This document shows positions 20,832 to 30,869 of a DNA stretch of 64,000 bases, piece after piece. The DNA comes from Albugo candida. Taxonomy: Eukaryota; Oomycota; Peronosporomycetes; Albuginales; Albuginaceae. The notes beneath the pieces are model-generated. The model worked only from the letters and a program-made list of their open reading frames with translations. It was not told the origin of the DNA and ran no database searches. The stretch is from assembly GCA_905220665.1 (NCBI GenBank), contig CAJNAR010000194.1, positions 32,529-96,528 of the forward strand, given 5' to 3'. Both the position numbers and the translations under genes were made by a program. The stretch's first letter is position 1. Every line of letters starts with the position of its first letter.

Positions 20832-21849
20832 TACTTTGGGTGTGACACAAAAATTTGCGAATTTCGAATGTCTTGATATTTAGCCAATCGGTTTTATAGT
20901 CGAATGATTGTAAAGGAATAGAATTCCAGACTTTCTTCGCGAAAAAACAAATATTAACTGGAAAATGAGAAAAATAGCACTTTCGATTGTCTTATTCGAT
21001 CACACATCAATGGGTTACTGTTGTAGTCACAAAAAAGCCTATCGCAAATCCCACTGATGCGACTATCGTGACAGTATGTCTACAAACCCGATTGGAGGCA
21101 CTGATGCAGCTTCACGCTGGGTGGAAGCAACACGCAGCAGGATAGAGAGTTGGAACAAATATATACAATGAGGGTGATGAAGAAATTGATAGACTGATGG
21201 TGTTGAGACCATACATGCCAAGCGTGCTACAACATGTGGCATTGAGATGGTAAATATCATACTCTAACTTGTACTCTTCCAAGATAAACTCTGAAAGGAA
21301 CGGATACTGTCATTGATAGGGGCTGCACTGATCGTTGACGCTCAAAACAGTGAGATATAGCGCAGATGCATCAATCTTGTTTTGTTGCAAAAAGCATCTT
21401 CTTCGGCGCCTTCCCCACTCTAAGAACTGGCGTCTCCATCATATGGTCAAGTCCTCACGCTTGCCATCACGTCTCCACTATCTTGCCGTTCTTCGAGCCT
21501 AGCTCACTTGGGTCCTTACCTTTCCACTTCCGGATCCAAGAGAACATCTTCCTGGCTTTTTAATATTCAATAATGCAGGACTCTTCTCTTATCCGCATGC
21601 ACTTGACGTGGCAAGATCATAAGATCAACACACTCTACACGCAAGTCTGATTAGAGCCACAATAGCCCTACAGAAACGCCACGAAATGGGACATAAATGG
21701 ACAATACATAGCCTGTCACTGTCCATAGGTCTCACGTCAGCGGCGTATATTGCTTCGATTTGTCCCATTTGTGTCACCGACAATCTCAGCCAATCACACT
21801 ATTATGAACCAAAATTCTATACAGACGAAGCACTGATACTGTTATCGTC
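20832..21849. other. Divergent intergenic region, no supported gene
   Basis: About 1 kb between the divergent FYVE-SYLF and phosphatidylserine synthase genes. Frames of about 65 codons occur at 21063-21260 (minus) and 21366-21563 (plus) without recognisable features. Both promoters must lie here. Confidence 0.45.
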
Positions 21850-23631
21850 ATGAAGCGTGGTAATCAGAAAAAAGCACAAAATGACAGAAAAGAGAATAAA
21901 TATGAGGCATCAAACAAGCACAAGTATGCTGATAAAGCTATGGAAGAACTCGTCGCCACATCCACACGATTGGATCATGACAATTATAACTTTTTTCGGA
22001 CCGCCAGAGCACAAACGGAATTAGACGATTCATTGTTATTTCATGAGCAGCCACGTCAACTTCTCTTCCTCGTTCTGGTCGTTTTGGTGATTTCATATTA
22101 TACGTTCACGCATGACAGTGATGTAGGCCATTCATACTGCTGGATTTGATTTGATCATGCGCTTTACATGAGCTTGTAGGATGTGTCTCAAAATATTCAT
22201 GCAGGAATTATATCGGGTGCGTTCATTTTCCTGGTTTACTGTTTCTTGCAGACGCGAGACGGACTTCTTGTAAGTTGATATTCATCATAATGCGGTCGGT
22301 GTTGATTCGAGCGTGTGCTGTTCAGGTTCGTCCACATCCGGGACTTTGGCGATTGGTACACGGCTGCTCAGTAATGTACTTGCTCCTTCTGGCTGTGCTG
22401 TCGGTACAAGGACGATCGAGTGCACCAGTACTGCTGCAATTTTTGTTCCCTCGGATTGGTAGCTCCAAGCAGACAAACTCTGTGAATTTGAATTGCGAGA
22501 TCAACTCTACTGTTCGTTAGTGCATGGTAATTGACACTACTTGCTGACAAGGAATGTTTGTAGAACATCTACAACGGCATTTCGAGTATTTGGTTCTTTG
22601 CACATGTTACGGGATGGTGGGGGAAAATGTGTATGTTTCGTGACTGGCGATTTTGCTTGGTGCTGAGCATATCTTTCGAAATCTTGGAGTTATCGTTGCA
22701 ATTCATGATTCCCGATTTCAAAGAATGCTGGTAGACGCTCTCTATCGTTCGATGTCTTATCTTTTCACAAATGTCTTAGGTGGGACTCCTTATTTATGGA
22801 CACATTTGGTGCCAATTTGCTCGGAATGGTGTTAGGCCGTTTAACGCTCCAGTATTACGAGTCGAAAGAGTACGATTGGTCTGGGAAACGGGAAAGAAAG
22901 AAGGGCTATTTTTTCTTATTTTTGAAACAATTTACACCGCTCAGCTGGTCGCAATATCACTGGGAAGTGTTCTCCAGCTTTCGCCGCTTCTTGCAGGTGA
23001 ATTGTATCGAAGGCTCTTTTTCTTTTATCCGCTGATGTGTGCTCTATTCCAGATTATATTTGCACTCGCGATGTGTCTGATGGTGGAGTTAAACGCATTC
23101 ATTCTTTTAGAAACCTTCCACATTCCGAAAGAAAGCAAATTCAACTCGATGCGCTTAGTGTTAATGTTTTTATGTGGAATTCCGGCAGCGGCAGAGGTAA
23201 AAAAAGCATTTCATCGTCTACAATTCCTACCTGACTATGATCTGCAGTACTATGAGTTTCTATCGAATCCGAAATGCTGGCGTTTGGGTCAAAACGCATG
23301 GATGATTCTATCCATCGCAGTCTTTGAAAATCTCGTGTGTGTAAAGTTCGCATCGAGTGAAACTCTATTCAGAAACAGCCCACCGCCAGCAGTATCTTAC
23401 TCTATACTCGCATTTCTGGTTATGTTTACCATTTGGGTGGTGCTCTTTTTCAAAATTCCACGTGGAGCAGTATACGTATCGCACGATGCAACATTACGAA
23501 TCAGCAAACGTGTGCGTGCCAAAGGACATTCTAAACAAATGTCCGAAGTGTCGCAATGGGAAGCGCTAGATATTCTATTTTGGATATCGTTTACACCATT
23601 ACTACTGCTCACAACGCAATGGGCGTACTGA
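21850..23631 (+). CDS. Phosphatidylserine synthase (PSS1/base-exchange type), seven exons
   Basis: Exons: 21850-22122, 22180-22269, 22326-22511, 22564-22730, 22780-22996, 23053-23196 and 23248-23631. The six introns are 57, 56, 52, 49, 56 and 51 nt, all GT-AG and phase-consistent; product 486 residues. After a charged cytosolic N-terminus come multiple membrane segments. Family landmarks in order: FHEQPRQLLFLV, YTFTHD, VRPHPGLWRLVHG, WFFAHVTGWWGKM, ISFEILELSLQFMIPDFKEC followed by WWDS, LGMVLGR, LKQFTPLSW and YYEFLSNPKCWRLGQNAW. These match the PSS1/PSS2 family, which exchanges the head group of phosphatidylcholine or phosphatidylethanolamine for serine in the ER. Third-intron donor (GTTCGT) is the weakest. 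Without splicing only fragments are visible, so this gene is easily missed. Confidence 0.92.
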
Positions 23632-24091
23632 ACTCACCAATTTGTCGCTTCCGCGCAAAGTACGGTAAGTTCTTAATCCGATTACTTTAAACGCACTGAT
23701 CTAATGACTGAATAGTCAGTACTTTGTGACTGAGTCCAGCACCTGTTAAAACACATTCAAAACCAGATGATTCGATCGTCGGACACAGATGTTTCGTATA
23801 GAATTTAGAGCCTACAATATTCAGATAGTTTCTCTGCGTATAGCTTCCGACTCTTGCCTAGCCCTGGGTCATCCGTGCATAGATTCGAACGGGTAGGGGA
23901 CTAGGAGCTCCAGTTGGAATTGTATGCAGAAATTCGATAGCTTACAAATTCATATATGTCTCGCCCATCTCACTTTTTCTTATCACTTCGCCGACCAGTT
24001 TAAAATCAGAGTGGGAATAACTTTTGTTCTCTTCATTTATTCCATTTGTCATTTCAGACACAAACGCTTTGAATACCACATTTGATTAAAT
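23632..24091. promoter_or_regulatory. Upstream region of the glucan synthase gene, possible oomycete Inr-like site
   Basis: 460 bases with no gene. About 50 bases before the glucan synthase ATG is CTTCATTTATTCCATTTGTC (from about 24031), close to but not a perfect match to the combined initiator and flanking element of oomycete promoters (consensus YTCANTYY plus CAWTTT). A GATTCGAAC near 23880 recalls a tRNA T-loop but does not pair into an arm. Confidence 0.3.
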
Positions 24092-27000
24092 ATGTCCCAA
24101 CCAACGCACTACCGCGAAAGTTCGCGACGTCGCGCGAGCTCCAATTACTTTGAATTGGATGCTGATCGCAGACGTACGAAATCGGGACGTAAAGATCGTC
24201 TGAGTCATCGAGTGATGAGTCTGGAAGCAGCTGAAACCATCCCCGGAGATAAATTCAGCACTGCCCCGCAAAATATCGTCAATTCAACTGCTGTCTTGGA
24301 TGATGATGAAATCTCTATCGATTATTGCTGTGACTTTCTATACGCGAAATTCGGGTTCCAAGAAGGCTCTGTCGCCAATCAGCGCGAGCATGTGCTATTA
24401 CTTCTTGCGAATGGCAAAGCCCGTCACCACCCATCACAACCTTCTCATCACCACATAACACAACTGCACGCGAAATTAGTTTCCAACTATAAAAGTTGGT
24501 GCGAATTCCTAAAAACGAATCCCATTCATTACCAGGGAGTTATCAGTGGGAATTTACGGCATCCCTTACATATGGAAATCATGTTATTTTTCCTCATTTG
24601 GGGTGAAAGTAGTAACTTGCGTCACATGCCTGAATGTATATGTTACATATTCCATCAGCTTATGAAGCATCTAAATCAAGACATTCAAGGACAAGATGGG
24701 AAGAAGGAAGGCTGGTTTCTTGAAAATGTCGTTCAGCCGATCTGGGAGGAATGCAGCAATATGAAGCGACGAAATCATCTCAATAAACCGCTGGAACATG
24801 TCAAAGTACGAAATTATGACGATATTAACGAGTATTTTTGGAAGCCATATTGTCTGAAAATAGAGGTCACGCAAGTGGGTCACGAACTTGCACAAAAACA
24901 TGGAAAGACATTTTATGAACATCGAAGCATTTTCACGCTCATCCTCAATTACTATCGAATCTTCCAAGCCAATATTTTATTTCTCACCATTTTAGTTGTT
25001 TTAGCATTTGCAGTTTCCATTTCACCAAATGGCGGCCGAAGTGGATTTTCACAATTTCAAGCTTTGGGCAAAACCATCGAACCGTTTGAAAAACGTGATT
25101 TGAAAATTGGATTTGTTGTTCTTCCATTTGTGATGTCACTTCTCGGAATTTGTAAATGTGTGTTGGAATTCGCCCATTCATTTCATATTATCTTCTCTTC
25201 CGAGTCATCACTGACCTCATCACGATCTTGGCCGTACACTTTGGCACTTGCTGCACGTACATTGTGGCACACGGGCTTTATGGCGTTATTCGCGTTCATG
25301 ATTTATATCCCACTACGCGATCAGAGCGACACAACGTTGCTGCAGAATGCGTATGCAGTTATGGCTGTCTATATCATCCCCGGGGTCGCCATCCTTGCTG
25401 CTCAAACGTTTTATCCGAATCTGATTCGAAAGACATTTGCACTCAAGTTTGTTCGTGAAGGTTCCTCGTCGTATGTCGGTCGAGAAATGGCTCCACCATG
25501 GAAGTATAAAGTTCAATACGTTCTGTTTTGGATTGTCCTTTGGATCTGTAAGAGTGTTGTCTCGTACACGATTTTGGTGAGGCCATTGATGCTTCCTTCG
25601 TTGGCTGTGTACGAGATGAGATTGACATATCAATCATCCGTGGCCTCGTTCCACAATATCTTGGTTTTGGTATCGTATTGGGCGCCAACTGTGTTGATTT
25701 TTAACTACGACACACAGATTTATTTCACCATTCTTCAGTCGATTATTGGAGGGTACATGGGCTGGCGGATGAAGACGGGCGAAATCAGAGGATCGAAAGA
25801 ATTGACACGAGCTTTTCGTGTGGCACCTCAGCTGTTTGATCAGAAAATTGTGACGAATTTAGCACGCTCCAGCGATTTGGCTCAATCACTTAATCCCAAA
25901 GACAGTAAGACATCCGTAAATGCCGCTACATACGAAAGTCAAATGATGCTGAGATTTGTGGTCGTATGGAATGAAATTGTCAATTCGTTCCGTGAAGGCG
26001 ATTTACTTGACGATAAAGAAGCCGCTATTCTCCAATACGATATTCGAAGCAATGGAGAAGTGTTTGAACCCGTCTTCCTGTCCGCTGGAAAATTAGGAGA
26101 AGCTATCACGAAAACAATTCGCAATAGTAAAGATGGAAAAAGCGAGTCACAATTACAAGTGAGTTTGGTGGAAGGCGATTGCGTCTCAGCAATTAAAAGT
26201 TTTTTCACAGCTTGTATGTATGTGATGGAAGCTCTATTCGGAATGGAAGATGGAAATGTCATTGATGGTCTCCGAATGATGGAAGAAGTTGTGGAGAATC
26301 GAGCGTCCATGCGCTCCTTCCAGTTTCAAGAACTCGCTCGCTTACGTCTAGCAGCGTTAGACATTTTGGAAGAAATTCTCGACTTACCGGACCCAAGCAC
26401 AGTCTCTGCGCATTTGCCAGACACTTTTATCCACACACTTGGGATCATTCGAAACTTTGTCAATAAAATGGAAGTACTGTTAAATTCTCTGCAGGCTTTT
26501 TCAGAAGCCCCGGAATTAAAGGGAAAATTTGTCAATACCAAGTTTTGCTCCAGTCCAAATGGATACATGTACGCCGCACAAGGTCTCGTAAATCTGTATC
26601 GAAGCGATGTAGCAATGGGTGCCGCTACTCGAGCGTGTTTACTACTGTCGTTGGACCGATCGGAAGCAATGCCGAGATGCATGGAAGCTCAGCGTCGTTT
26701 AGGATTCTTTATGCGCTCACTGGTGATGGAAATCCCTCAATTGAATGCGATTAAAGAGATGCGATCGTTTTCCGTTGTCACTCCGTTTTACGCCGAAACA
26801 GTTCTTTTTTCGCTAAAGGAATTAAATGATCCGCTGGTGAACCATCCGATTTTCCAAAAGGTCGAAGAAGGTGGGAAGAATTTGACTATTCTCAAGTATT
26901 TGAACAAGATCCATCCCGAAGAATGGGAGAATTTTCTGGAGCGTGTGGACGTTGCGAGCGCGGAGGAAGCACAAGAGCGATACCCACAAGAGATTCGATT

Positions 27001-30000
27001 ATGGGCTTCGTATCGTGGTCAAACTCTGGCTCGTACGGTGCAAGGTATGATGCTGTATGAAGACGCTATTAAAATCCTCCACTGGCTGGAAATCGGGTCG
27101 AATTCAGCGCGTACAGCGGAAGAGAAGCAAACACAATTACAGGATATGGTTCGTCTCAAGTTTTCGTACATTTGTGCGTGTCAAGTGTACGGGAAACATC
27201 GACGGGAAAACAAGCAACAAGCCGATGATATCGATTATCTCCTGCAAGAGTATCCGAATCTCCGTGTCGCGTACGTCGATACGATCGAATCAGGCGAGAA
27301 TCAGTACATGTACGACACCGTGTTGATCAAAAGCGAGCAGAATGAGATCGTCGAAGTGTATCGATATCAACTACCCGGCGATCCGATTATCGGCGAAGGA
27401 AAACCTGAGAATCAGAACAATGCAATGCAATTCACACGCGGGGAATTCGTGCAGACGATCGATATGAATCAGCAACACTACTTTGAAGAGTGTTTGAAAA
27501 TGCCCCAATTACTTCGAACAGCCGAATTGCATTCATCTGGAAAACCTGTTTCTATCATCGGAATGCGAGAGCATATTTTCACTGGAAATGCTTCATCATT
27601 AGCCAAGTTCAAAACGTGGCAAGAGCTCGTGTTTGTGACGCTATCACAGCGAGTTTTGGCTGACCCGCTTTACGTTCGAATGCATTATGGCCATCCAGAT
27701 ATCTTTGACAAGGTATTGGCACTCACACGAGGTGGTGTATCGAAATCAAGCAAAGGGATCAATTTATCGGAAGATGTATTCGCTGGATTTAATGCTACAT
27801 TGCGTGGAGGCGTCGTGACGCATGTGGAGTTTATGCAATGCGGTAAAGGACGTGATGTCGCTCTATCTCAGATCTCTATGTTTGAAGGCAAGTTGGCGAA
27901 TGGAGCCGGTGAGACTTCTTTGGCGCGTGAGGCTCATCGCATGGGTCAATTTATGGATTTTTTCCGGCTCAATTCGATGTATTACTCGCATACGGGCTTC
28001 TTCTTTGCGACTTGGATGACTGTGGTCACTACGTTTGTGTATATGTACTGCAAAGTTTACATCGCGTTAGTGGGTGTCCAAGATCAAATCATTTATAAAA
28101 TGAACGAGACTTCGATTCTCTCACAGAATGAGCGGTACGGCATTCCAAGTCGCGCGTATTACGACACGAATGCGATTGTGAATACTCAGTATTACATCCA
28201 AGCCGGATTGTTTCTTTCACTTCCGCTCGTAGTTGTCTATTTTAGCGAAATGGGATTATATCGTGGTTTTTTCCGTCTCATTGAAATGGTGATCACGGGT
28301 GGGCCTTTTTTCTTCATTTTCCAAGTCGGAACTACGATGCATTACTTTGACAATAATTTGGTCCATGGAGAAGCACAATACAAAGCTACTGGTCGTGGGT
28401 TCAAAATCACAAGAGAGTTGTTTGTGTTACTGTACAAGGCGTACGCGAGCTCACATTATCGAAAAGCATTCGAATTGACGGGATTGTGTTTGATCTATCT
28501 GACGTATGGAGACTTTAATATTTGCGGGCCGCCTCCGACTGCCGATGGCAATTCGTTCTCATTCGATTTTTGCACCACTGCTCAGAGCTTTTGGGTGCAA
28601 ACGTTTGCCATTTGGTTCATCGCAATCACGTGGTTTATCGCTCCATACATTTTCAATACCGATGGCTTGGATTTTCAGAAGACGAAAGCCGATATTCAAG
28701 CGTGGGCAACCTGGATGTACGCTGATGAGAAGTATGAAGATGAAGATTCCACAATGAATGGAGGATGGATTGGCTGGTGGAAAAGTGAGCTTAAACTGTT
28801 TCACAACTCGAAACCGATCGCTCGTTTGACAATTGTTCTCCGCGAAAGTCGTCATTTTGTACTGATGTGGTATGTGGTGACGCTAAAGTGGGATTTACTG
28901 ACCATTGCGTATGTGCTTGGCGCTGGTGTGCTATCCGTTCTGCTTCTCAATGTGATGTGTCTATTACGACTGGCGTTCCGACGGTGTCGTCCGATCCCAC
29001 GCGCTTTGATTTACGTCACAACAGTTTGTCTTGCGATTGCAGCATACTTTGCCATTACCAAATATCTTTTCAGTACGGATTTCCAGGAAGCTGCGTCTTT
29101 ATTTTACGGCTATATCGCCGTGCTGTATGGGATCAATGAGATGGCTCGTATGTACAGCTTTCAGTCGACTTCTATCGCAAACACCACCATTTTCCAGGAA
29201 TTAGCCTTCTTTTTCGACTTTATGATTTGTTTCATTATGATCGTCCCGCTATTCATCATGTCTGGAATTCCGTTTCTGAATATCGTGCAAACGCGGATGA
29301 TGTACAACAAAGGCTTTTCACAAATTGTTTCAGCGTCTTCTCAGTATGCGTTCTCCTTGGCGGCATTTCTCGGTGTTGTTGGTGGAAGTGGCTGTGGATG
29401 GATCCTTTATGTGATGTCAGTTCTGGAAAGCAGTCCAGGCTTCATCAGCTACGCGACGAATTATGATCTCTTGGACAATAAAGCTGGAGATGGGACAACG
29501 ACCTACTATTTCTATTTTGCAGCTGTTATGGCTGCTGTCTTGGGCGGATTTTTCAACTTTTTCTTTGGAAGAAGACTAACGGTTGTTTGTGGGGGGATGT
29601 TATCTGCCCTTGCGATGGTATTGATCAGCGCGGTGACCACGCAAGGAGAGAGTTTGTTGTTCCCTGGAACAGCGTTATTGGGTGCTTCGATTGGAATTCT
29701 ACTTCCGAGTATTGCCATTTATATCTACGAAATATCGACACGGGAACTTCGAGCTAAATCGATGCTGTTACTCGGCACTGGTTTTATTATTGGCACTATG
29801 TTGGGCTCTATCTTTATGTCTCCCGAGCAAGAAATCGGCTGGATTTGGCAGCTGTTTATCGCCAATATTTTGCTGTCGGTGGTGACACCGGTTGTGTTTT
29901 TATTCCCTGAAAGTGCTTATTGGATTTACATGCGGGAAGGAGCGGATTCTTGTGAGCGATGTCTCACTGTTCTCCGACGTAAAGAAGGCGTTCAGGACGA

Positions 30001-30808
30001 ATTACAGCTTATTCGCGAAGAATCGACTTCAGCAAACAAAAGTACCGGCAATATTTTCAAGTTTGGGCTTGGTCTGTGCCTGATGATCGTCTCTAGTCTC
30101 GCAAATGGAGCGTTAGTTATCTACCTGACAACAGCTTTGGCTACCTCTGGCTCTTCCGCATCAAATTTCACCAACTGCGTGATTCTGCAGCTTGTGGGTG
30201 CTCTACTTTCCTTCTTTGTTATCGATCGAGTGGATTTACGTCGAGTTTTGCTGGGAACACTTCTACCCATCACGTTCTTTGTGGCGATGTTGGGCTTTAA
30301 TGCCAACACAAACACTTGGACAGGCGATGCGAATAACGTATTTCTACAGCTGGTTGGATGTTTACTATACTTTTTCCTCGGGCTTGGAACGTCGACGGCA
30401 TTGTGGGCATCTGCAGTTGGCTTATTCCCGACCAAACAGCGAGCTTTGTACACAACCTTTTACTTTATGATCTTTTTCCTCATTCCCATCGTGGCGCTGT
30501 ACATCCGCTCCTCGCCGTCTTTGTATCGATCAGCAGAATATGTGTATTTGTACACATTGGCTGGCGTGTGTATCCTTTCGACCATCTTTTTATTCGTGGC
30601 CGGGCACTTATCGAATGGTCTCATTGGCACCCGGCAAGAGCAGGAAGTCGAGGAAGCTCAAGTCCGACGTGCCCGGGCTTCACGTCAGAGCTCAAGACTG
30701 ACACCTGGCGGACGTATGCGTCATATAAATCGATCACGTGATAAGTCGTACAACAGCAGCGGGTACCAGTTGTACGAGTCACCGGCCGCTGGAGGCCGTC
30801 TTCCCTAA
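24092..30808 (+). CDS. 1,3-beta-glucan (callose) synthase fused to an MFS sugar-transporter-like domain
   Basis: One exon of 2238 residues. Residues about 90-200 contain the FKS1 N-terminal domain (MEIMLFFLIWGESSNLRHMP). About six membrane segments follow (residues 290-570). The GT48 core contains RGQTLARTVQGMMLYEDAIK (about 972), MREHIFTGNASSLAKF and the highly conserved VLADPLYVRMHYGHPDIFDK (about 1190-1210), then RGGVVTHVEFMQCGKGRD and REAHRMGQFMDFFRLNSMYY. A second membrane cluster runs from about 1305 to 1780. The last about 400 residues form another bundle with GRRLTVVCGG, LLGASIGILLPSIAIYIYEI and FLFPESAYWIYMREG, which match sugar-porter MFS proteins. This glucan synthase-transporter fusion is known from oomycetes. 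It makes wall or callose glucan at the plasma membrane from UDP-glucose. The basic tail is rich in arginine and serine. Convergent with the next gene, stops 61 bases apart. Confidence 0.95.
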   Translation: MSQPTHYRESSRRRASSNYFELDADRRRTKSGRKDRLSHRVMSLEAAETIPGDKFSTAPQNIVNSTAVLDDDEISIDYCCDFLYAKFGFQEGSVANQREHVLLLLANGKARHHPSQPSHHHITQLHAKLVSNYKSWCEFLKTNPIHYQGVISGNLRHPLHMEIMLFFLIWGESSNLRHMPECICYIFHQLMKHLNQDIQGQDGKKEGWFLENVVQPIWEECSNMKRRNHLNKPLEHVKVRNYDDINEYFWKPYCLKIEVTQVGHELAQKHGKTFYEHRSIFTLILNYYRIFQANILFLTILVVLAFAVSISPNGGRSGFSQFQALGKTIEPFEKRDLKIGFVVLPFVMSLLGICKCVLEFAHSFHIIFSSESSLTSSRSWPYTLALAARTLWHTGFMALFAFMIYIPLRDQSDTTLLQNAYAVMAVYIIPGVAILAAQTFYPNLIRKTFALKFVREGSSSYVGREMAPPWKYKVQYVLFWIVLWICKSVVSYTILVRPLMLPSLAVYEMRLTYQSSVASFHNILVLVSYWAPTVLIFNYDTQIYFTILQSIIGGYMGWRMKTGEIRGSKELTRAFRVAPQLFDQKIVTNLARSSDLAQSLNPKDSKTSVNAATYESQMMLRFVVVWNEIVNSFREGDLLDDKEAAILQYDIRSNGEVFEPVFLSAGKLGEAITKTIRNSKDGKSESQLQVSLVEGDCVSAIKSFFTACMYVMEALFGMEDGNVIDGLRMMEEVVENRASMRSFQFQELARLRLAALDILEEILDLPDPSTVSAHLPDTFIHTLGIIRNFVNKMEVLLNSLQAFSEAPELKGKFVNTKFCSSPNGYMYAAQGLVNLYRSDVAMGAATRACLLLSLDRSEAMPRCMEAQRRLGFFMRSLVMEIPQLNAIKEMRSFSVVTPFYAETVLFSLKELNDPLVNHPIFQKVEEGGKNLTILKYLNKIHPEEWENFLERVDVASAEEAQERYPQEIRLWASYRGQTLARTVQGMMLYEDAIKILHWLEIGSNSARTAEEKQTQLQDMVRLKFSYICACQVYGKHRRENKQQADDIDYLLQEYPNLRVAYVDTIESGENQYMYDTVLIKSEQNEIVEVYRYQLPGDPIIGEGKPENQNNAMQFTRGEFVQTIDMNQQHYFEECLKMPQLLRTAELHSSGKPVSIIGMREHIFTGNASSLAKFKTWQELVFVTLSQRVLADPLYVRMHYGHPDIFDKVLALTRGGVSKSSKGINLSEDVFAGFNATLRGGVVTHVEFMQCGKGRDVALSQISMFEGKLANGAGETSLAREAHRMGQFMDFFRLNSMYYSHTGFFFATWMTVVTTFVYMYCKVYIALVGVQDQIIYKMNETSILSQNERYGIPSRAYYDTNAIVNTQYYIQAGLFLSLPLVVVYFSEMGLYRGFFRLIEMVITGGPFFFIFQVGTTMHYFDNNLVHGEAQYKATGRGFKITRELFVLLYKAYASSHYRKAFELTGLCLIYLTYGDFNICGPPPTADGNSFSFDFCTTAQSFWVQTFAIWFIAITWFIAPYIFNTDGLDFQKTKADIQAWATWMYADEKYEDEDSTMNGGWIGWWKSELKLFHNSKPIARLTIVLRESRHFVLMWYVVTLKWDLLTIAYVLGAGVLSVLLLNVMCLLRLAFRRCRPIPRALIYVTTVCLAIAAYFAITKYLFSTDFQEAASLFYGYIAVLYGINEMARMYSFQSTSIANTTIFQELAFFFDFMICFIMIVPLFIMSGIPFLNIVQTRMMYNKGFSQIVSASSQYAFSLAAFLGVVGGSGCGWILYVMSVLESSPGFISYATNYDLLDNKAGDGTTTYYFYFAAVMAAVLGGFFNFFFGRRLTVVCGGMLSALAMVLISAVTTQGESLLFPGTALLGASIGILLPSIAIYIYEISTRELRAKSMLLLGTGFIIGTMLGSIFMSPEQEIGWIWQLFIANILLSVVTPVVFLFPESAYWIYMREGADSCERCLTVLRRKEGVQDELQLIREESTSANKSTGNIFKFGLGLCLMIVSSLANGALVIYLTTALATSGSSASNFTNCVILQLVGALLSFFVIDRVDLRRVLLGTLLPITFFVAMLGFNANTNTWTGDANNVFLQLVGCLLYFFLGLGTSTALWASAVGLFPTKQRALYTTFYFMIFFLIPIVALYIRSSPSLYRSAEYVYLYTLAGVCILSTIFLFVAGHLSNGLIGTRQEQEVEEAQVRRARASRQSSRLTPGGRMRHINRSRDKSYNSSGYQLYESPAAGGRLP

Positions 30809-30869
30809 GAAAATTCTAATAAATCAAATGTGAGTGGTATTTCTATGCATTAGAGCCGTTTTTATGCAT

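Noticed and set aside
22123..23247. Phosphatidylserine synthase as a pseudogene because its frame changes repeatedly
   Set aside because: All six breaks coincide with GT-AG introns of 49-57 nt in correct phase, and the spliced protein follows the family from end to end.
23855..23960. Possible tRNA suggested by GATTCGAAC on the plus strand (GTTCGAATC on the minus strand)
   Set aside because: Flanking bases do not form a five-pair T stem, and no matching anticodon or acceptor arm could be laid out on either strand.
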